From Agrobacterium tumefaciens_K (GTDB taxonomy: Bacteria; Pseudomonadota; Alphaproteobacteria; Rhizobiales; Rhizobiaceae), in contig NZ_JAOEGC010000001.1 in NCBI RefSeq assembly GCF_031801495.1, positions 1,612,001-1,676,000 on the forward strand: 64,000 nucleotides of DNA. Direction: 5' to 3'. The translations under genes and the position numbers were made by a program. The notes beneath the pieces were generated by a model. That model did not search any database, had not been told where the DNA came from, and was given only the letters and a program-made list of their open reading frames with translations. This document shows positions 45,079 to 53,133 of the stretch, piece by piece (positions within the stretch are counted from its first letter, which is position 1; every line of letters starts with the position of its first letter).

Positions 45079-45528
45079 ATGTCTGTAAAATCCCGCACCT
45101 CGCGTACGATTAACAAAGCCCCGCATCCAACCATCTCCGAGGATGCGTACGCGCGTCGCATTCTCGAAGCGACGTCGGTGGTGGCTGGTTTCCTGATGGC
45201 TTTGCTGGCCGATAAACCTCATCGCTGCCTTGATGGCATGTTGATGGTCGTGAGCGCTCAGAATGTCACCTTGGTCCCCGATGGTTCCATTGCCGAGAAG
45301 AACACCGCGAACATTCCGATGCCTCGAGGCACCCAAGTGCGCCACGTCCTGGATGCATTGAATGTGGTAGAAGGCGACGTCGAATTGGCTATCAAGCTGC
45401 TCTCAGTCCGATTTGCGGAGGCCAACGACACGGGAAAGACTTTGAACATGTACACCGACGAAGAAATCGGTGGACCGAGCGTGGCCCTATACCTGGCGAT
45501 CCGGGCTTTGGTTGACGGCAAAGCTTGA
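45079..45528 (+). CDS. Hypothetical protein (149 aa), Tn7-like element cargo
   Basis: No family recognised. The ATG is preceded by aaggagcc at good spacing. The basic N-terminus (SVKSRTSRTINKAPHPTISE) is followed by a mixed alpha/beta part (LEATSVVAGFLMALLADKPH, GMLMVVSAQNVTLVPDGSIA, LNVVEGDVELAIKLLSVRFA). No membrane segment is certain. It is divergent from tnsABC-tniQ and has its own terminator, so it can be expressed apart from the TnsA-like and protease genes that follow. Confidence 0.75.
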   Translation: MSVKSRTSRTINKAPHPTISEDAYARRILEATSVVAGFLMALLADKPHRCLDGMLMVVSAQNVTLVPDGSIAEKNTANIPMPRGTQVRHVLDALNVVEGDVELAIKLLSVRFAEANDTGKTLNMYTDEEIGGPSVALYLAIRALVDGKA

Positions 45529-45547
45529 AATAAGACCTACAGAGCGG

Positions 45548-45579
45548 CCGGACGACAGCTAGACGTCGTCCGGTCTTTT
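45548..45579 (+). terminator. Rho-independent terminator after the 149-aa gene
   Basis: A 9-bp perfect stem (ccggacgac / gtcgtccgg) with an 8-nt loop and a tctttt tail, 19 bp past the stop codon. Confidence 0.8.
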
Positions 45580-45730
45580 AAAAAATTAGAACACGCTTAT
45601 TGACGTTCGGTGATTTGTTCTGTATTTGTTCGCATATGGAACATCTGACCCACCTCATACGAATAGGTTGATCCCCGCCCGCTGCGAGTTTCGCGGCGAC
45701 GATCAACAGTATTGCGTTGGGGAATTCGAG

Positions 45731-46348
45731 ATGGGTATCGCAGACGCCGCGAAGTCACTTCGCGCAAACCGCAGTTCCGCATCAATCCGTACTTTCGAGC
45801 CTTCAGCGACCGTCAAGTGTGATGGTCCAGCTGTCTTCCGTTCTCAGGTGGCGAGAGATACCGCCTGCCTATTCGACGTTAACCCGTCGATCACTTCCTG
45901 GCACTGTATGCCGATATCGCTTGATTACGGAGGAGGTGCCCACGTTCCAGATTTTGGTATTGTCGATGATGACGGAAGTCGCTTGTTGATCGATTCACCC
46001 GATAGAGCCTCTCCGATCGACACTATGGAGATTGAGGCCTGCGCCTCTCGTCACGGGTTGAGGTATCGGCGTCTCGTCCGTCAGGAAGTCTACGAGGGGT
46101 TCCGATTGCAGAATGCCAGGGACCTGCTCCGCTACGGCAACCACACTTTAGCACTTGGTGACCGTCTGAGAGTACTAGCAGCATTGAGCGAACATGGCAC
46201 GCTCAGCGTAGCAGATTGTTTGACTGTTTTTGCTGAAACCAAACCAATTGCCGGGCTCGCACAGTTGATTTTGCGCGGCTTCGTAGAAATCGACCTCGAT
46301 ACGGAGTTGCTCGGTCCGGAAACGATGGTTCGGCGAATACGGTTCTGA
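45731..46348 (+). CDS. Second TnsA-like protein, apparently catalytically dead
   Basis: A 205-residue protein that reads as a TnsA/VSR-type restriction-like fold: VFRSQVARDTACLFDVNPSI in place of the E-x-x-x-E helix, SWHCMPISLDYGGGAHVPDF with the metal-ligand aspartate D74, and SRLLIDSPDRASPIDTMEIE where an active enzyme has VEVKP. The glutamate helix lacks its glutamates and the catalytic lysine is absent, so nuclease activity is unlikely. The C-terminal half (LRVLAALSEHGTLSVADCLT) looks like a winged-helix domain. The frame opens at TTG 45626; I chose the ATG at 45731. It lies 44 bp before an AAA+ protease gene, suggesting one operon. Fold assignment is by motif only. Confidence 0.65.
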   Translation: MGIADAAKSLRANRSSASIRTFEPSATVKCDGPAVFRSQVARDTACLFDVNPSITSWHCMPISLDYGGGAHVPDFGIVDDDGSRLLIDSPDRASPIDTMEIEACASRHGLRYRRLVRQEVYEGFRLQNARDLLRYGNHTLALGDRLRVLAALSEHGTLSVADCLTVFAETKPIAGLAQLILRGFVEIDLDTELLGPETMVRRIRF

Positions 46349-46392
46349 CTGACACGCCAGCGTACCCGTTTTCTCCATTATCCGAGGCAGCC

Positions 46393-48312
46393 ATGGAATC
46401 CTACAGCGAAAACCTTTTCGCCAACCGCGACCCATTTCACAGCGTTAAATACGAACTCACACTGGCCACACAGCTGGCAATCGTCTCAATCTCGAGGCCA
46501 ATCAAACGGCTTCTAAAAAGACGATCGTCATTTGTCGCAGCATTCGTTCTGCCGCCGAAAGCAGACCCACATGCGCACAAAATGGCGGCCAAGTGGCTGC
46601 TCGCAGGGACAAATCCGACTAACAGTGAACCCGGCAATAACTACGTGTTATTCATTGACGAAGAAACCGATCTTTCCGAGGAGTTTGCTGGGTTCCGGAA
46701 GCTCCGAGAAGTTAAACGGGCAATCATTCTTCTTCGGGACGACGCACTGTTGACTGATGAGGTGCGCATTGCATCCGACATTATCGTTCCATTGTCCGAG
46801 CCATCTGCCCGTGACTATCGTGTAGCAGCGCACCGAATGGGTGTCACGATCACGACGGCTCAATCCGAGTTCCTGGCAGCACAATCCGTAAGGCGGGTCG
46901 AACTCGCTTGGAGGCGCGGCCGATCCATGGCGGCCAGCGTCAAGCGTCTCAGTCTATATCCGGCGACAGAACAAGGGACGCGGTCTGCGGGCTACTTGTC
47001 GTCTGGGCCGACGCTACATGAGCTGGCAGGATATGGAGAGGCAAGAGACTGGGGGATTTCTCTCGCCGAAGACCTGAAGGCTTGGAGAGAAGGAGGGCTT
47101 TCGTGGGCGGATGTCGATTGTGGTATTCTCCTTTCCGGACCTCCCGGATCGGGCAAGACGTTATATGCCGCAGCGTTAGCGAGGACGTGTAACGTACCAT
47201 TGATCCTCGGCTCAGCAGCGAGGTGGCAGGCAAGAGGCCACCTTGGAGATATGCTAAAAGCGATGCGCAGAGCGTTCGCTGATGCCGAAGCACAATCCCC
47301 GGCGATCTTGCTGATCGACGAGTTTGACAGTTTCACCAACCGTGATGACAGAACTGGTAGTAGCGACAACTACCATCGCCAGGTGATCAACGCGCTCTTG
47401 GAGTTGTTGGACGGTGCGCAAGCACATGAGGGCGTCGTTGTCATTGGTGCAACAAACTACCCAGGTATCATTGACCCCGCGCTTCTTAGAGCAGGGCGAC
47501 TGGAACTCCACTTCTCAATCCCGCTTCCCAATGCTTCCTCCCGCCAGGACATCTTTCGTTTCTATCTCCGAGAAGCCCTTAGAGGAGAGACTTTGGATGC
47601 CGTCGTGAAGGGAAGCGAGGGATGGTCTGGAGCAGACATCGAACGTTGCGTCCGCGAGGCGCGTCGAGCTGCAAGAAGAGCAATGCGGCCAATCTCGCTT
47701 GACGATCTCCTGGCCGCCATGCCGCCTTGTATCCCGGTGCCGCTGGCAGTCCAACGCTGTGTAGCTGCCCACGAGCTAGGACATGCAATCCTCGGTGTTT
47801 TGCTTGAAACAGAACCTTTGGTGTCCGTTTCGATTGCAAGGACAATCTATTATGGCAGATCACCTCAAACAATGGGGCGTACCGAGTTCGATGAACAGCC
47901 TTTCAATCGGAGAACGGTACAATACTTCCGAGACAAGATTGCCACTTTGCTCGGTGGTGTCGCAGCGGAAGAACTGCTGTTCAGTAATTTCGAGAACGGT
48001 GCGGGAGGCGACATTACCGCGGACTTAAACCGCGCAACCGATCTCGCCACCATGATGGAGATCACGTGGGGTTTAGGTAAAACGCTGACCGTCGAGCCTG
48101 GCAACAGCCCTCGCGAACTGGCGGCATACCGCAATCGGCGGAAGAGTCTAGCCAAGGCCGTAGAGGCGACGTTGCAGACCGAATTTGCGCGCGCGAAATC
48201 TCTGCTCGAAGAACGCCGGGAAGTTTTGATCGATCTTCACGCGCAGCTCGTAAGGGAAGGAACTCTGACCGCTGCGGTGGTTCAGGCTGCAGTGGGCACG
48301 CACGGGAGGTAG
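46393..48312 (+). CDS. Soluble FtsH-like AAA+ zinc metalloprotease
   Basis: A 639-residue AAA+ ATPase fused to an M41 peptidase. Walker A is LLSGPPGSGKT (about 246-256), Walker B is AILLIDEFDSF (about 303-313), the arginine-finger region is IDPALLRAGRLELHF, and the peptidase has AAHELGH (HExxH, about residue 457-463) with a downstream GAGGDITADLNRATDLA supplying the third zinc ligand. Unlike FtsH there is no N-terminal transmembrane pair; instead about 200 residues of unknown type precede the ATPase, so it should be cytosolic. FtsH itself is a housekeeping gene; this divergent copy beside Tn7-like genes is probably cargo or an accessory factor. Confidence 0.85.
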   Translation: MESYSENLFANRDPFHSVKYELTLATQLAIVSISRPIKRLLKRRSSFVAAFVLPPKADPHAHKMAAKWLLAGTNPTNSEPGNNYVLFIDEETDLSEEFAGFRKLREVKRAIILLRDDALLTDEVRIASDIIVPLSEPSARDYRVAAHRMGVTITTAQSEFLAAQSVRRVELAWRRGRSMAASVKRLSLYPATEQGTRSAGYLSSGPTLHELAGYGEARDWGISLAEDLKAWREGGLSWADVDCGILLSGPPGSGKTLYAAALARTCNVPLILGSAARWQARGHLGDMLKAMRRAFADAEAQSPAILLIDEFDSFTNRDDRTGSSDNYHRQVINALLELLDGAQAHEGVVVIGATNYPGIIDPALLRAGRLELHFSIPLPNASSRQDIFRFYLREALRGETLDAVVKGSEGWSGADIERCVREARRAARRAMRPISLDDLLAAMPPCIPVPLAVQRCVAAHELGHAILGVLLETEPLVSVSIARTIYYGRSPQTMGRTEFDEQPFNRRTVQYFRDKIATLLGGVAAEELLFSNFENGAGGDITADLNRATDLATMMEITWGLGKTLTVEPGNSPRELAAYRNRRKSLAKAVEATLQTEFARAKSLLEERREVLIDLHAQLVREGTLTAAVVQAAVGTHGR

Positions 48313-48807
48313 GATTATCTCATCAATCCAAAGCCGTCGGAGTCGAACTCGGTCAATGAGAACAGAGCCGCATTTCCCTCTCGGCCGAGGTCAGTGTTGC
48401 AGCGATGGAACCTGGCCGGGGGATTATTCGACTACCCATTGCCACATCCATTTCCGAGCTTGAACAACCAAGCTCGGGAGCAAGGATCGGAGTATTGCTG
48501 TATCCGCGGGGCCAGCTGAGTTCCCGTAAGGCGGGCGAACATGTGGCCTGGTGCTTATCGCCATCGTCTGGGATGAGGAAAGCGTTATCCAAACACGGGA
48601 AGTCATGGTCTATGCCAAAGCGGTTAAAGCCATCATCGAAGGAGTTAGTGAGCGGCGCAATCGCTAATTCTCGCTTGGCTGGTTTTAATAGGCATAAAAA
48701 CACCGTGGAAGTGATGGTCCGGATTGCAGAAGGCGATATGTCCGTCGAGGAACTCGAGGTTTGGGAAAATTAGCAGGCCGCGCTGATCAGAGGTTATTCG
48801 GACTAAG
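48313..48807. other. Probable gene remnant after the AAA+ protease
   Basis: No intact gene convinces me. A plus-strand frame from 48405 (122 codons) ends in TVEVMVRIAEGDMSVEELEV, which reads protein-like. A second frame around 48551-48669 (LIAIVWDEESVIQTREVMVY, AKAVKAIIEGVSERRNR) also does. They lie in different frames, as if one small gene were broken by a frameshift near 48660. Confidence 0.4.
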
Positions 48808-49293
48808 CTATTTCCAATTTGCGGTTGCAGCTTTGAAACTCGTCAGAGCAGCGCCGCGCGCTCTTCTCAAGTGTTTCTGGATGCCTTCTAGGTGTAGTTC
48901 AGAATCGATGCCGTGAGCAACACGGTCTCTTTCCAATACCAATGCAGTAAGAAGCTCTTGTTCGAACTGCTTTTTGTTCCTTCCGCGGAACAGCAGTCCC
49001 TCTATCCCTTCGGGTGTTATTGCATTGAAGCGACCAGCTCCCAATTCCTCGAAATTGAGAGAGACTATGAAGTTCGGTGCGATTTCCATGTGGGAGAAGT
49101 CTTTGTCGTCCCATTCAATGCGATCGCTATTGCAACCGAAATGGAACTCGATAATCGCATCGTCCGGATCGTTGAGTAGCTCCTGCCGGAATACGTCGAT
49201 TACCCTTTCCGCCTCGTACAGCTGTCCGGCGGTCAACTCTACCCCGTCGAAGTTGTAACAAAAATGCCTTTCTGCAGTCGACGTCTCAATCAC
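48808..49293 (-). CDS. Hypothetical protein (161 aa)
   Basis: No family recognised. An acidic soluble protein with text such as AGQLYEAERVIDVFRQELLN, DDAIIEFHFGCNSDRIEWDD and NFIVSLNFEELGAGRFNAIT. It lies on the minus strand, converging on the protease block and just inside the candidate transposon end at 49377. A ribosome site is not obvious before the ATG at 49293. It is likely cargo of the same element. Confidence 0.65.
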   Translation of the reverse strand: MIETSTAERHFCYNFDGVELTAGQLYEAERVIDVFRQELLNDPDDAIIEFHFGCNSDRIEWDDKDFSHMEIAPNFIVSLNFEELGAGRFNAITPEGIEGLLFRGRNKKQFEQELLTALVLERDRVAHGIDSELHLEGIQKHLRRARGAALTSFKAATANWK

Positions 49294-49335
49294 ACCACAC
49301 CCCCATTCTGAAATTTGGATGAAGATTTGGAGGCC

Positions 49336-49377
49336 GAGCGTAAATTATCGGTTAGCGATTAATGTCAGCGAATGACA
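49336..49377. repeat. Candidate Tn7-like transposon right end
   Basis: Read inward on the minus strand from 49377, the sequence begins TGTCATTCGCTGAC and continues with taatcgctaac and gataatttacgctc. These are three related motifs about 11-13 bp apart, as TnsB-binding repeats would be. The outer five bases (TGTCA) match the usual TGT terminus of Tn7- and Tn5053-type elements. The bases following 49377 are actca. The matching left end was not found, so the boundary is provisional. Confidence 0.45.
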
Positions 49378-49545
49378 ACTCAGTTCTTTGGTAAAGACAG
49401 CGTAACATGGCGTCCCGCGCTCTGCTTCTTTCATAATCCCCAAATCATCCGCTTGGCATCCTTCCGCAAAATAGTTGAGCGTTACCTCTCGTCCGCGTGA
49501 GGATAGAGCTTGGAGCAAGCATTCAGGGCATACGGGGGCGTGGTC

Positions 49546-49893
49546 GTGTTAAAGCGTTTTGCAGTGGTGGCGACTTCCTTAATGGTTGTCTACGCTGGGA
49601 TCGCTCATGCGGAGATCACCATCGAGCGAGTGCCAATCGACGACGCTACACCCGTCCTCCTGTTGAAAGGCGAATTCACCTCAACCGATAACCCGGAGCA
49701 ATTGGTCCGAGAGGTCGCCTCTAGCGGTGCCAAAGTGATCACGTTCAATAGCGATGGGGGAAATGTTGTCTCGGCGATGGCCTACGGCAGGACGATCCGA
49801 AAGCTGGGTCTATCGACACTGCAGCTTCGGTCGACACAATGCGCATCCGCCTGCGCGCTCGCGTTTGTCGGAGGTATTACGCAAAGTAGGTGA
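49546..49893 (+). pseudogene. Truncated COG3904-like periplasmic ClpP-fold protein
   Basis: The frame starts at TTG 49510 or, better, GTG 49546 with a signal peptide (RFAVVATSLMVVYAGIAHA). What follows, FNSDGGNVVSAMAYGRTIRK and TQCASACALAFVGGITQSR, is the opening of a ClpP/crotonase-like periplasmic protein of the COG3904 type, with the serine of the SACALA motif. It stops about 115 residues in, where related proteins continue for another 60-100 residues, so it seems truncated. It lies 170 bp outside the candidate transposon end, and a minus-strand gene overlaps its 3' end. Confidence 0.6.
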
Positions 49894-50119
49894 AGTATGC
49901 GTCTGACGCTTGGCGTTGGGCTCGGTAACGATCGTGATCGTCGTCGGTTGTGCCAGTGACTGAACCCGCCAGTTCGCGGACCAAAAGCCGCCAACGCCAT
50001 TCTGCAACCGAGTTTCCGACTAAGCCGTGCGGCCAGACCTGAGCTACCTCTCTGCCATCATGATAGCCAACCCAGCGATCCGTGTCGGGAGGCAAGAGCC
50101 AGCGTAACCTATGGATCAA
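49877..50119 (-). CDS. Small hypothetical protein (80 aa)
   Basis: Starts at TTG 50119 with aaggga upstream on the minus strand. The text LRWLLPPDTDRWVGYHDGRE and EWRWRLLVRELAGSVTGTTD, with evenly spread tryptophans, reads like a small conserved protein of rhizobia, though I cannot name the family. It overlaps the end of the truncated gene before it by 17 bp. Confidence 0.42.
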   Translation of the reverse strand: MIHRLRWLLPPDTDRWVGYHDGREVAQVWPHGLVGNSVAEWRWRLLVRELAGSVTGTTDDDHDRYRAQRQASDAYFTYFA

Positions 50120-50235
50120 CTTACTTCCCTTGTGATTTCGTAGTTGCCGCCCTTGAGTAGTTCGCAGGTGATCTGGCCCATACGAGATGGGTGTGCTTTG
50201 CTAGAGAGATGTTCATGAGCCACTCCATCTGAGGA

Positions 50236-50355
50236 TCATCGGCCACGCTTCTTCTTGTCTTCTGGCCCACTCATATCCCGGCCGACCCATTTGAAGAACA
50301 CTACAAGTGCGGTCCCGATCAAAAGAAGGGGTACAAGAGCTTCAAGGTCGAACAT
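50236..50355 (-). CDS. Small single-helix membrane protein (39 aa)
   Basis: A short frame of 39 codons on the minus strand: an acidic start (MFDLEA), a hydrophobic helix (LVPLLLIGTALVVFFKWVG) and a charged tail (RDMSGPEDKKKRGR). A ggag site lies about nine bases before the ATG at 50355. It looks like a genuine small membrane protein. Function unknown. Confidence 0.5.
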   Translation of the reverse strand: MFDLEALVPLLLIGTALVVFFKWVGRDMSGPEDKKKRGR

Positions 50356-50827
50356 CGTCCATATCTCCGTTCACAGGGAGAGAACTATAGTCGCCCGGTT
50401 TTGACGAAACATCTGGCAAAAGTGGGGGGCGACTTCTTACCCCGCTCTATACGGTCCGTGATGGAATACCGTGCCGTCCCGACGGCACGGTGCAAAGAAA
50501 ATTCCGAAGGGAAAACGGCCGAACCCCTCGTAAGCCCGGCCGAGCTGCGACGCGTTACATCCACAACCGCGACGATCCATCCACGATGTTCCGGTCTTCG
50601 TCAATAAGGGTCGGTAGCGTAGGTGTCGGAGATCGTTTAGCGATAACAGTAAGGGCAGCACCTCTGCTGCTGTTGATGATGTCCCGAGCCGTGTGGGCGC
50701 AGCCGCAGCCAAGCTCCACGGCCGGATTTCCGTGGTGGACAGACCTTCCGTTATAATAACTGGACTTGACGATCTAATGCCCGTCTGTTGGTTGTGAATT
50801 TCATAAAAATCAACCGAGGGCGATGAT
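50356..50827. other. Geneless stretch with a strong hairpin
   Basis: No supported gene in 472 bp. A perfect 11-bp hairpin (accgtgccgtc / gacggcacggt, 50468-50491) has only a two-base loop. An imperfect inverted pair (gtcgccc / gggcgac) brackets 50391-50432. These may be terminator-like or part of a small degenerate element. Confidence 0.5.
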
Positions 50828-51685
50828 ATGTTTACGTCGGGGATTAGCACTTCACACGGGTCAATTGCTTTCATCGACACAAAAGGGGCCGGCGTTCCTT
50901 TGGTGATGGTACATGCCAACTCGCTCTGCAAAGAGGCGTTCAGGCCTCAGATTGAGGCTCTATCTGTAGTGCGACGTGTGATCGCGTTCGATCTCCCCGG
51001 ACACGGTTTTTCTGACGATGCAATTGATCCCCAGCGCACATACAGCATCCCTGGTTATGCGGACGCACTGCTTGAGGCATTGTCGGGTATGAACGTGGAC
51101 CGGTTCGTGGCGCTCGGGCACTCCCTGGGTGGACATGTCGTCCTTGAAATGTTGGCGAAGAAAGCTTCGATAGATGGAGCCATGATTTTTGGGACACCGC
51201 CGATCGCAAACTCTCCTGAAGGCTTGCAGGCGGGATTCAAACCTAGCCCCGAAATGGCCTATACAGGCAATCCGGTGTTGAGTGACGATCAGGTGAGGAT
51301 GGTTGTCGAACTCGCGCTGGGAAGTGACGGTGCTGATGAAGAATTCTTTCTCAATGCGGTGCGGCGGACTGACGGTATTGCGCGCCAGTTTATGATCGAA
51401 GCGGCCGTGAGAGGGGAAGGTAGCAATCAGCGTCATACTGTAGAGACATCACCGATCCCCATCGCGATCATAAATGGTGAGAATGATGCGGTGATAAACC
51501 TCGACTATATCGACGGTCTGGATTTCGCGAACCTCTGGGAAGGCGAGCCAATTCGCATTAAGGAAGCTGGCCATGCCGTTCACTGGGAACAAACGACGAG
51601 GTTCAACGAGCTGCTTCTTCGCTTCGAAGATTTCGTGAACGATCGAGCTCAAATCTTAGAGCGTGGTCAGGTTTTGGGAGGCTGA
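50828..51685 (+). CDS. Alpha/beta-fold hydrolase
   Basis: A 285-residue alpha/beta hydrolase. The oxyanion strand (VPLVMVHANSLCKEAFRPQI, where HG is replaced by HAN), the nucleophile elbow LGHSLGGHVVLEML (serine about residue 99), the acid loop (IPIAIINGENDAVINLDYID) and the catalytic histidine in IKEAGHAVHWEQTTRF are all visible, so a Ser-Asp-His triad is intact. No signal peptide. The substrate is unknown; the family covers esterases, lactonases and C-C hydrolases. Ribosome site gaggg. It appears to be a single gene. Confidence 0.88.
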   Translation: MFTSGISTSHGSIAFIDTKGAGVPLVMVHANSLCKEAFRPQIEALSVVRRVIAFDLPGHGFSDDAIDPQRTYSIPGYADALLEALSGMNVDRFVALGHSLGGHVVLEMLAKKASIDGAMIFGTPPIANSPEGLQAGFKPSPEMAYTGNPVLSDDQVRMVVELALGSDGADEEFFLNAVRRTDGIARQFMIEAAVRGEGSNQRHTVETSPIPIAIINGENDAVINLDYIDGLDFANLWEGEPIRIKEAGHAVHWEQTTRFNELLLRFEDFVNDRAQILERGQVLGG

Positions 51686-51716
51686 CCATAGCCAGCGTTC
51701 GAGACCATAAGGGTCT

Positions 51717-52055
51717 TTGGCCCGAAACTCGTCTGGAATTTCCATCCTCCCCATATGCGCAGGCGAGGATGTAATTGAAGAACTCGTGGTTCGGTATTCG
51801 CTCGCCGACGTTCACAATTTCATAGGAATCGGTTATTGTGAGACGTCAGTGAATGAGGGTCACGTGCGGGAACCTATAGCTATCTGGGAGCGGAAAGACG
51901 CTGAAGGTCGGATATCAGAAGTCTTTGACGCTGCGCGTAATGATCGCCCTCAAAGCGTACGTGACGAGAATGGATTCTTTGAAATCACATTCAAGCCTCG
52001 GCCGAAGGGGCCTATAGGCGCTTTACTATCTCGTGGCGGTCCGAAAGACCGCTAG
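51717..52055 (+). CDS. Hypothetical protein (112 aa), possibly a remnant
   Basis: A frame starting at TTG 51717 with no clear ribosome site. Text such as AGEDVIEELVVRYSLADVHN and FEITFKPRPKGPIGALLSRG reads protein-like, but the start is weak. It may be the 3' part of a decayed gene that continued upstream. It converges on the PIN-domain gene, with a 4-bp overlap. No family recognised. Confidence 0.4.
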   Translation: MARNSSGISILPICAGEDVIEELVVRYSLADVHNFIGIGYCETSVNEGHVREPIAIWERKDAEGRISEVFDAARNDRPQSVRDENGFFEITFKPRPKGPIGALLSRGGPKDR

Positions 52056-52573
52056 GCGTATTTCATCGTCGAATAGCTGCCCCTGTTTGGACTGTCTGAT
52101 TGTTCAACGACCCACACTGAGAACGCCGGATTGTAAACTCCAGGCAGTGCGAAGTATCGGGCTATCAGCGCGAAATCTTTTCCGTTGAGCGTTGCTATAG
52201 GCATTCCGTGGACTATGGAAACGGCCGCTATAAACAGGTCTTGTCCCGGTTTTCGTCTCCTTGGATTTTCAGGGTTTGTGTACCAGAGATGATTTAGCGG
52301 TTCACAGCATTGAAGCTGGGCTAAAGTTTTTGCAACTTCATGGTTGATTTCTGGATACTTAAAATCCCACTCCAGTAGTTCGTCAAACCAGGCCATTATT
52401 TCTGCGGCGAGGCCTGGATGGCTCGCGCCGATGTCGACAATCCCTTGTTGGATTTCCAATAGAACAGGAAATGGAATTGCCAAATCATCCTGCTCGGAAA
52501 GCCACTCTGCTACAGAGGGATGGGCTTTTTTATATTGGGCTTGGCTCAAAACACTTGTGTCTAAAAGAAACAT
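52052..52573 (-). CDS. PIN-domain (VapC-like) toxin without an evident antitoxin
   Basis: A 173-residue PIN-domain RNase. The first metal aspartate is in MFLLDTSVLSQAQYKKAHPS, the conserved glutamate in FPVLLEIQQGIVDIG, and the third acidic site in GQDLFIAAVSIVHGMPIATL followed by NGKDFALIARY. VapC-type toxins cut tRNA or rRNA and are normally preceded by a small antitoxin gene. Upstream on the minus strand (52574-52900) I see no DNA-binding antitoxin frame. The ggag site before 52573 is good. It is either an orphan toxin or its partner is unrecognised. Confidence 0.85.
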   Translation of the reverse strand: MFLLDTSVLSQAQYKKAHPSVAEWLSEQDDLAIPFPVLLEIQQGIVDIGASHPGLAAEIMAWFDELLEWDFKYPEINHEVAKTLAQLQCCEPLNHLWYTNPENPRRRKPGQDLFIAAVSIVHGMPIATLNGKDFALIARYFALPGVYNPAFSVWVVEQSDSPNRGSYSTMKYA

Positions 52574-53133
52574 CCCCGGTTCTCCAGTCGGGACAATACA
52601 AATGTGATTTGGGAAGTGTCGAATGCGATCATCATTCGGTCAATGATAAGTAGTTGTGATTCAGAATTTGGTTGGCGCGGTTGGGGGTGCGTTCAAGCGG
52701 TTCCTATCAACGCGGCAGTTTTCGGCGGGGAACCTGTCGCGGGCAATCTGAAGTGCCCGATGAAAGGCTGTTGGATGTTGAAATCGTTGCGATGTACTGG
52801 TGATGCATTCTGGCATTCTGAAAGGTAGTAGGCAGTAGTACTCAGCGCTCGCCCCGGACCTCGGCTATCTGGGGCGTATCGAAGGAGACGCGGCGCTTCC
52901 CATGCTGCCCACCACCCACCGCACCGAGAGCGCCGACAAGACTGGCAAGAACGCGACCCGGACTGTCACCATCCACAGGCAAATGGAACCGCTTGACGTC
53001 CTTGAACCGCGCAAGAAAATTGTCGCTACGGAAAAGCACATCGCGGACCATCGTTCAACAAGACTACCTCACATGCAATACGAGCGTGACGGCTGGCGCG
53101 AAGACTTCGATTTTTTCAAATCGGAGTAACTAG
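52574..53133. other. Geneless stretch before katA
   Basis: A 560-bp gap. Two short overlapping frames (plus 52902-53129 and minus 52842-53051) are both possible, but neither has a convincing start or recognisable family. The katA promoter and its ribosome site (ggagt, just before 53134) must lie in the last 100-200 bp. Confidence 0.45.

Noticed and set aside
35000..50000. CRISPR-associated (CAST) version of the Tn7-like element
   Set aside because: No repeat-spacer array and no cas gene were found near tniQ or the ends.
52842..53129. Small genes on both strands before katA
   Set aside because: Starts are poor and neither product resembles a known family.
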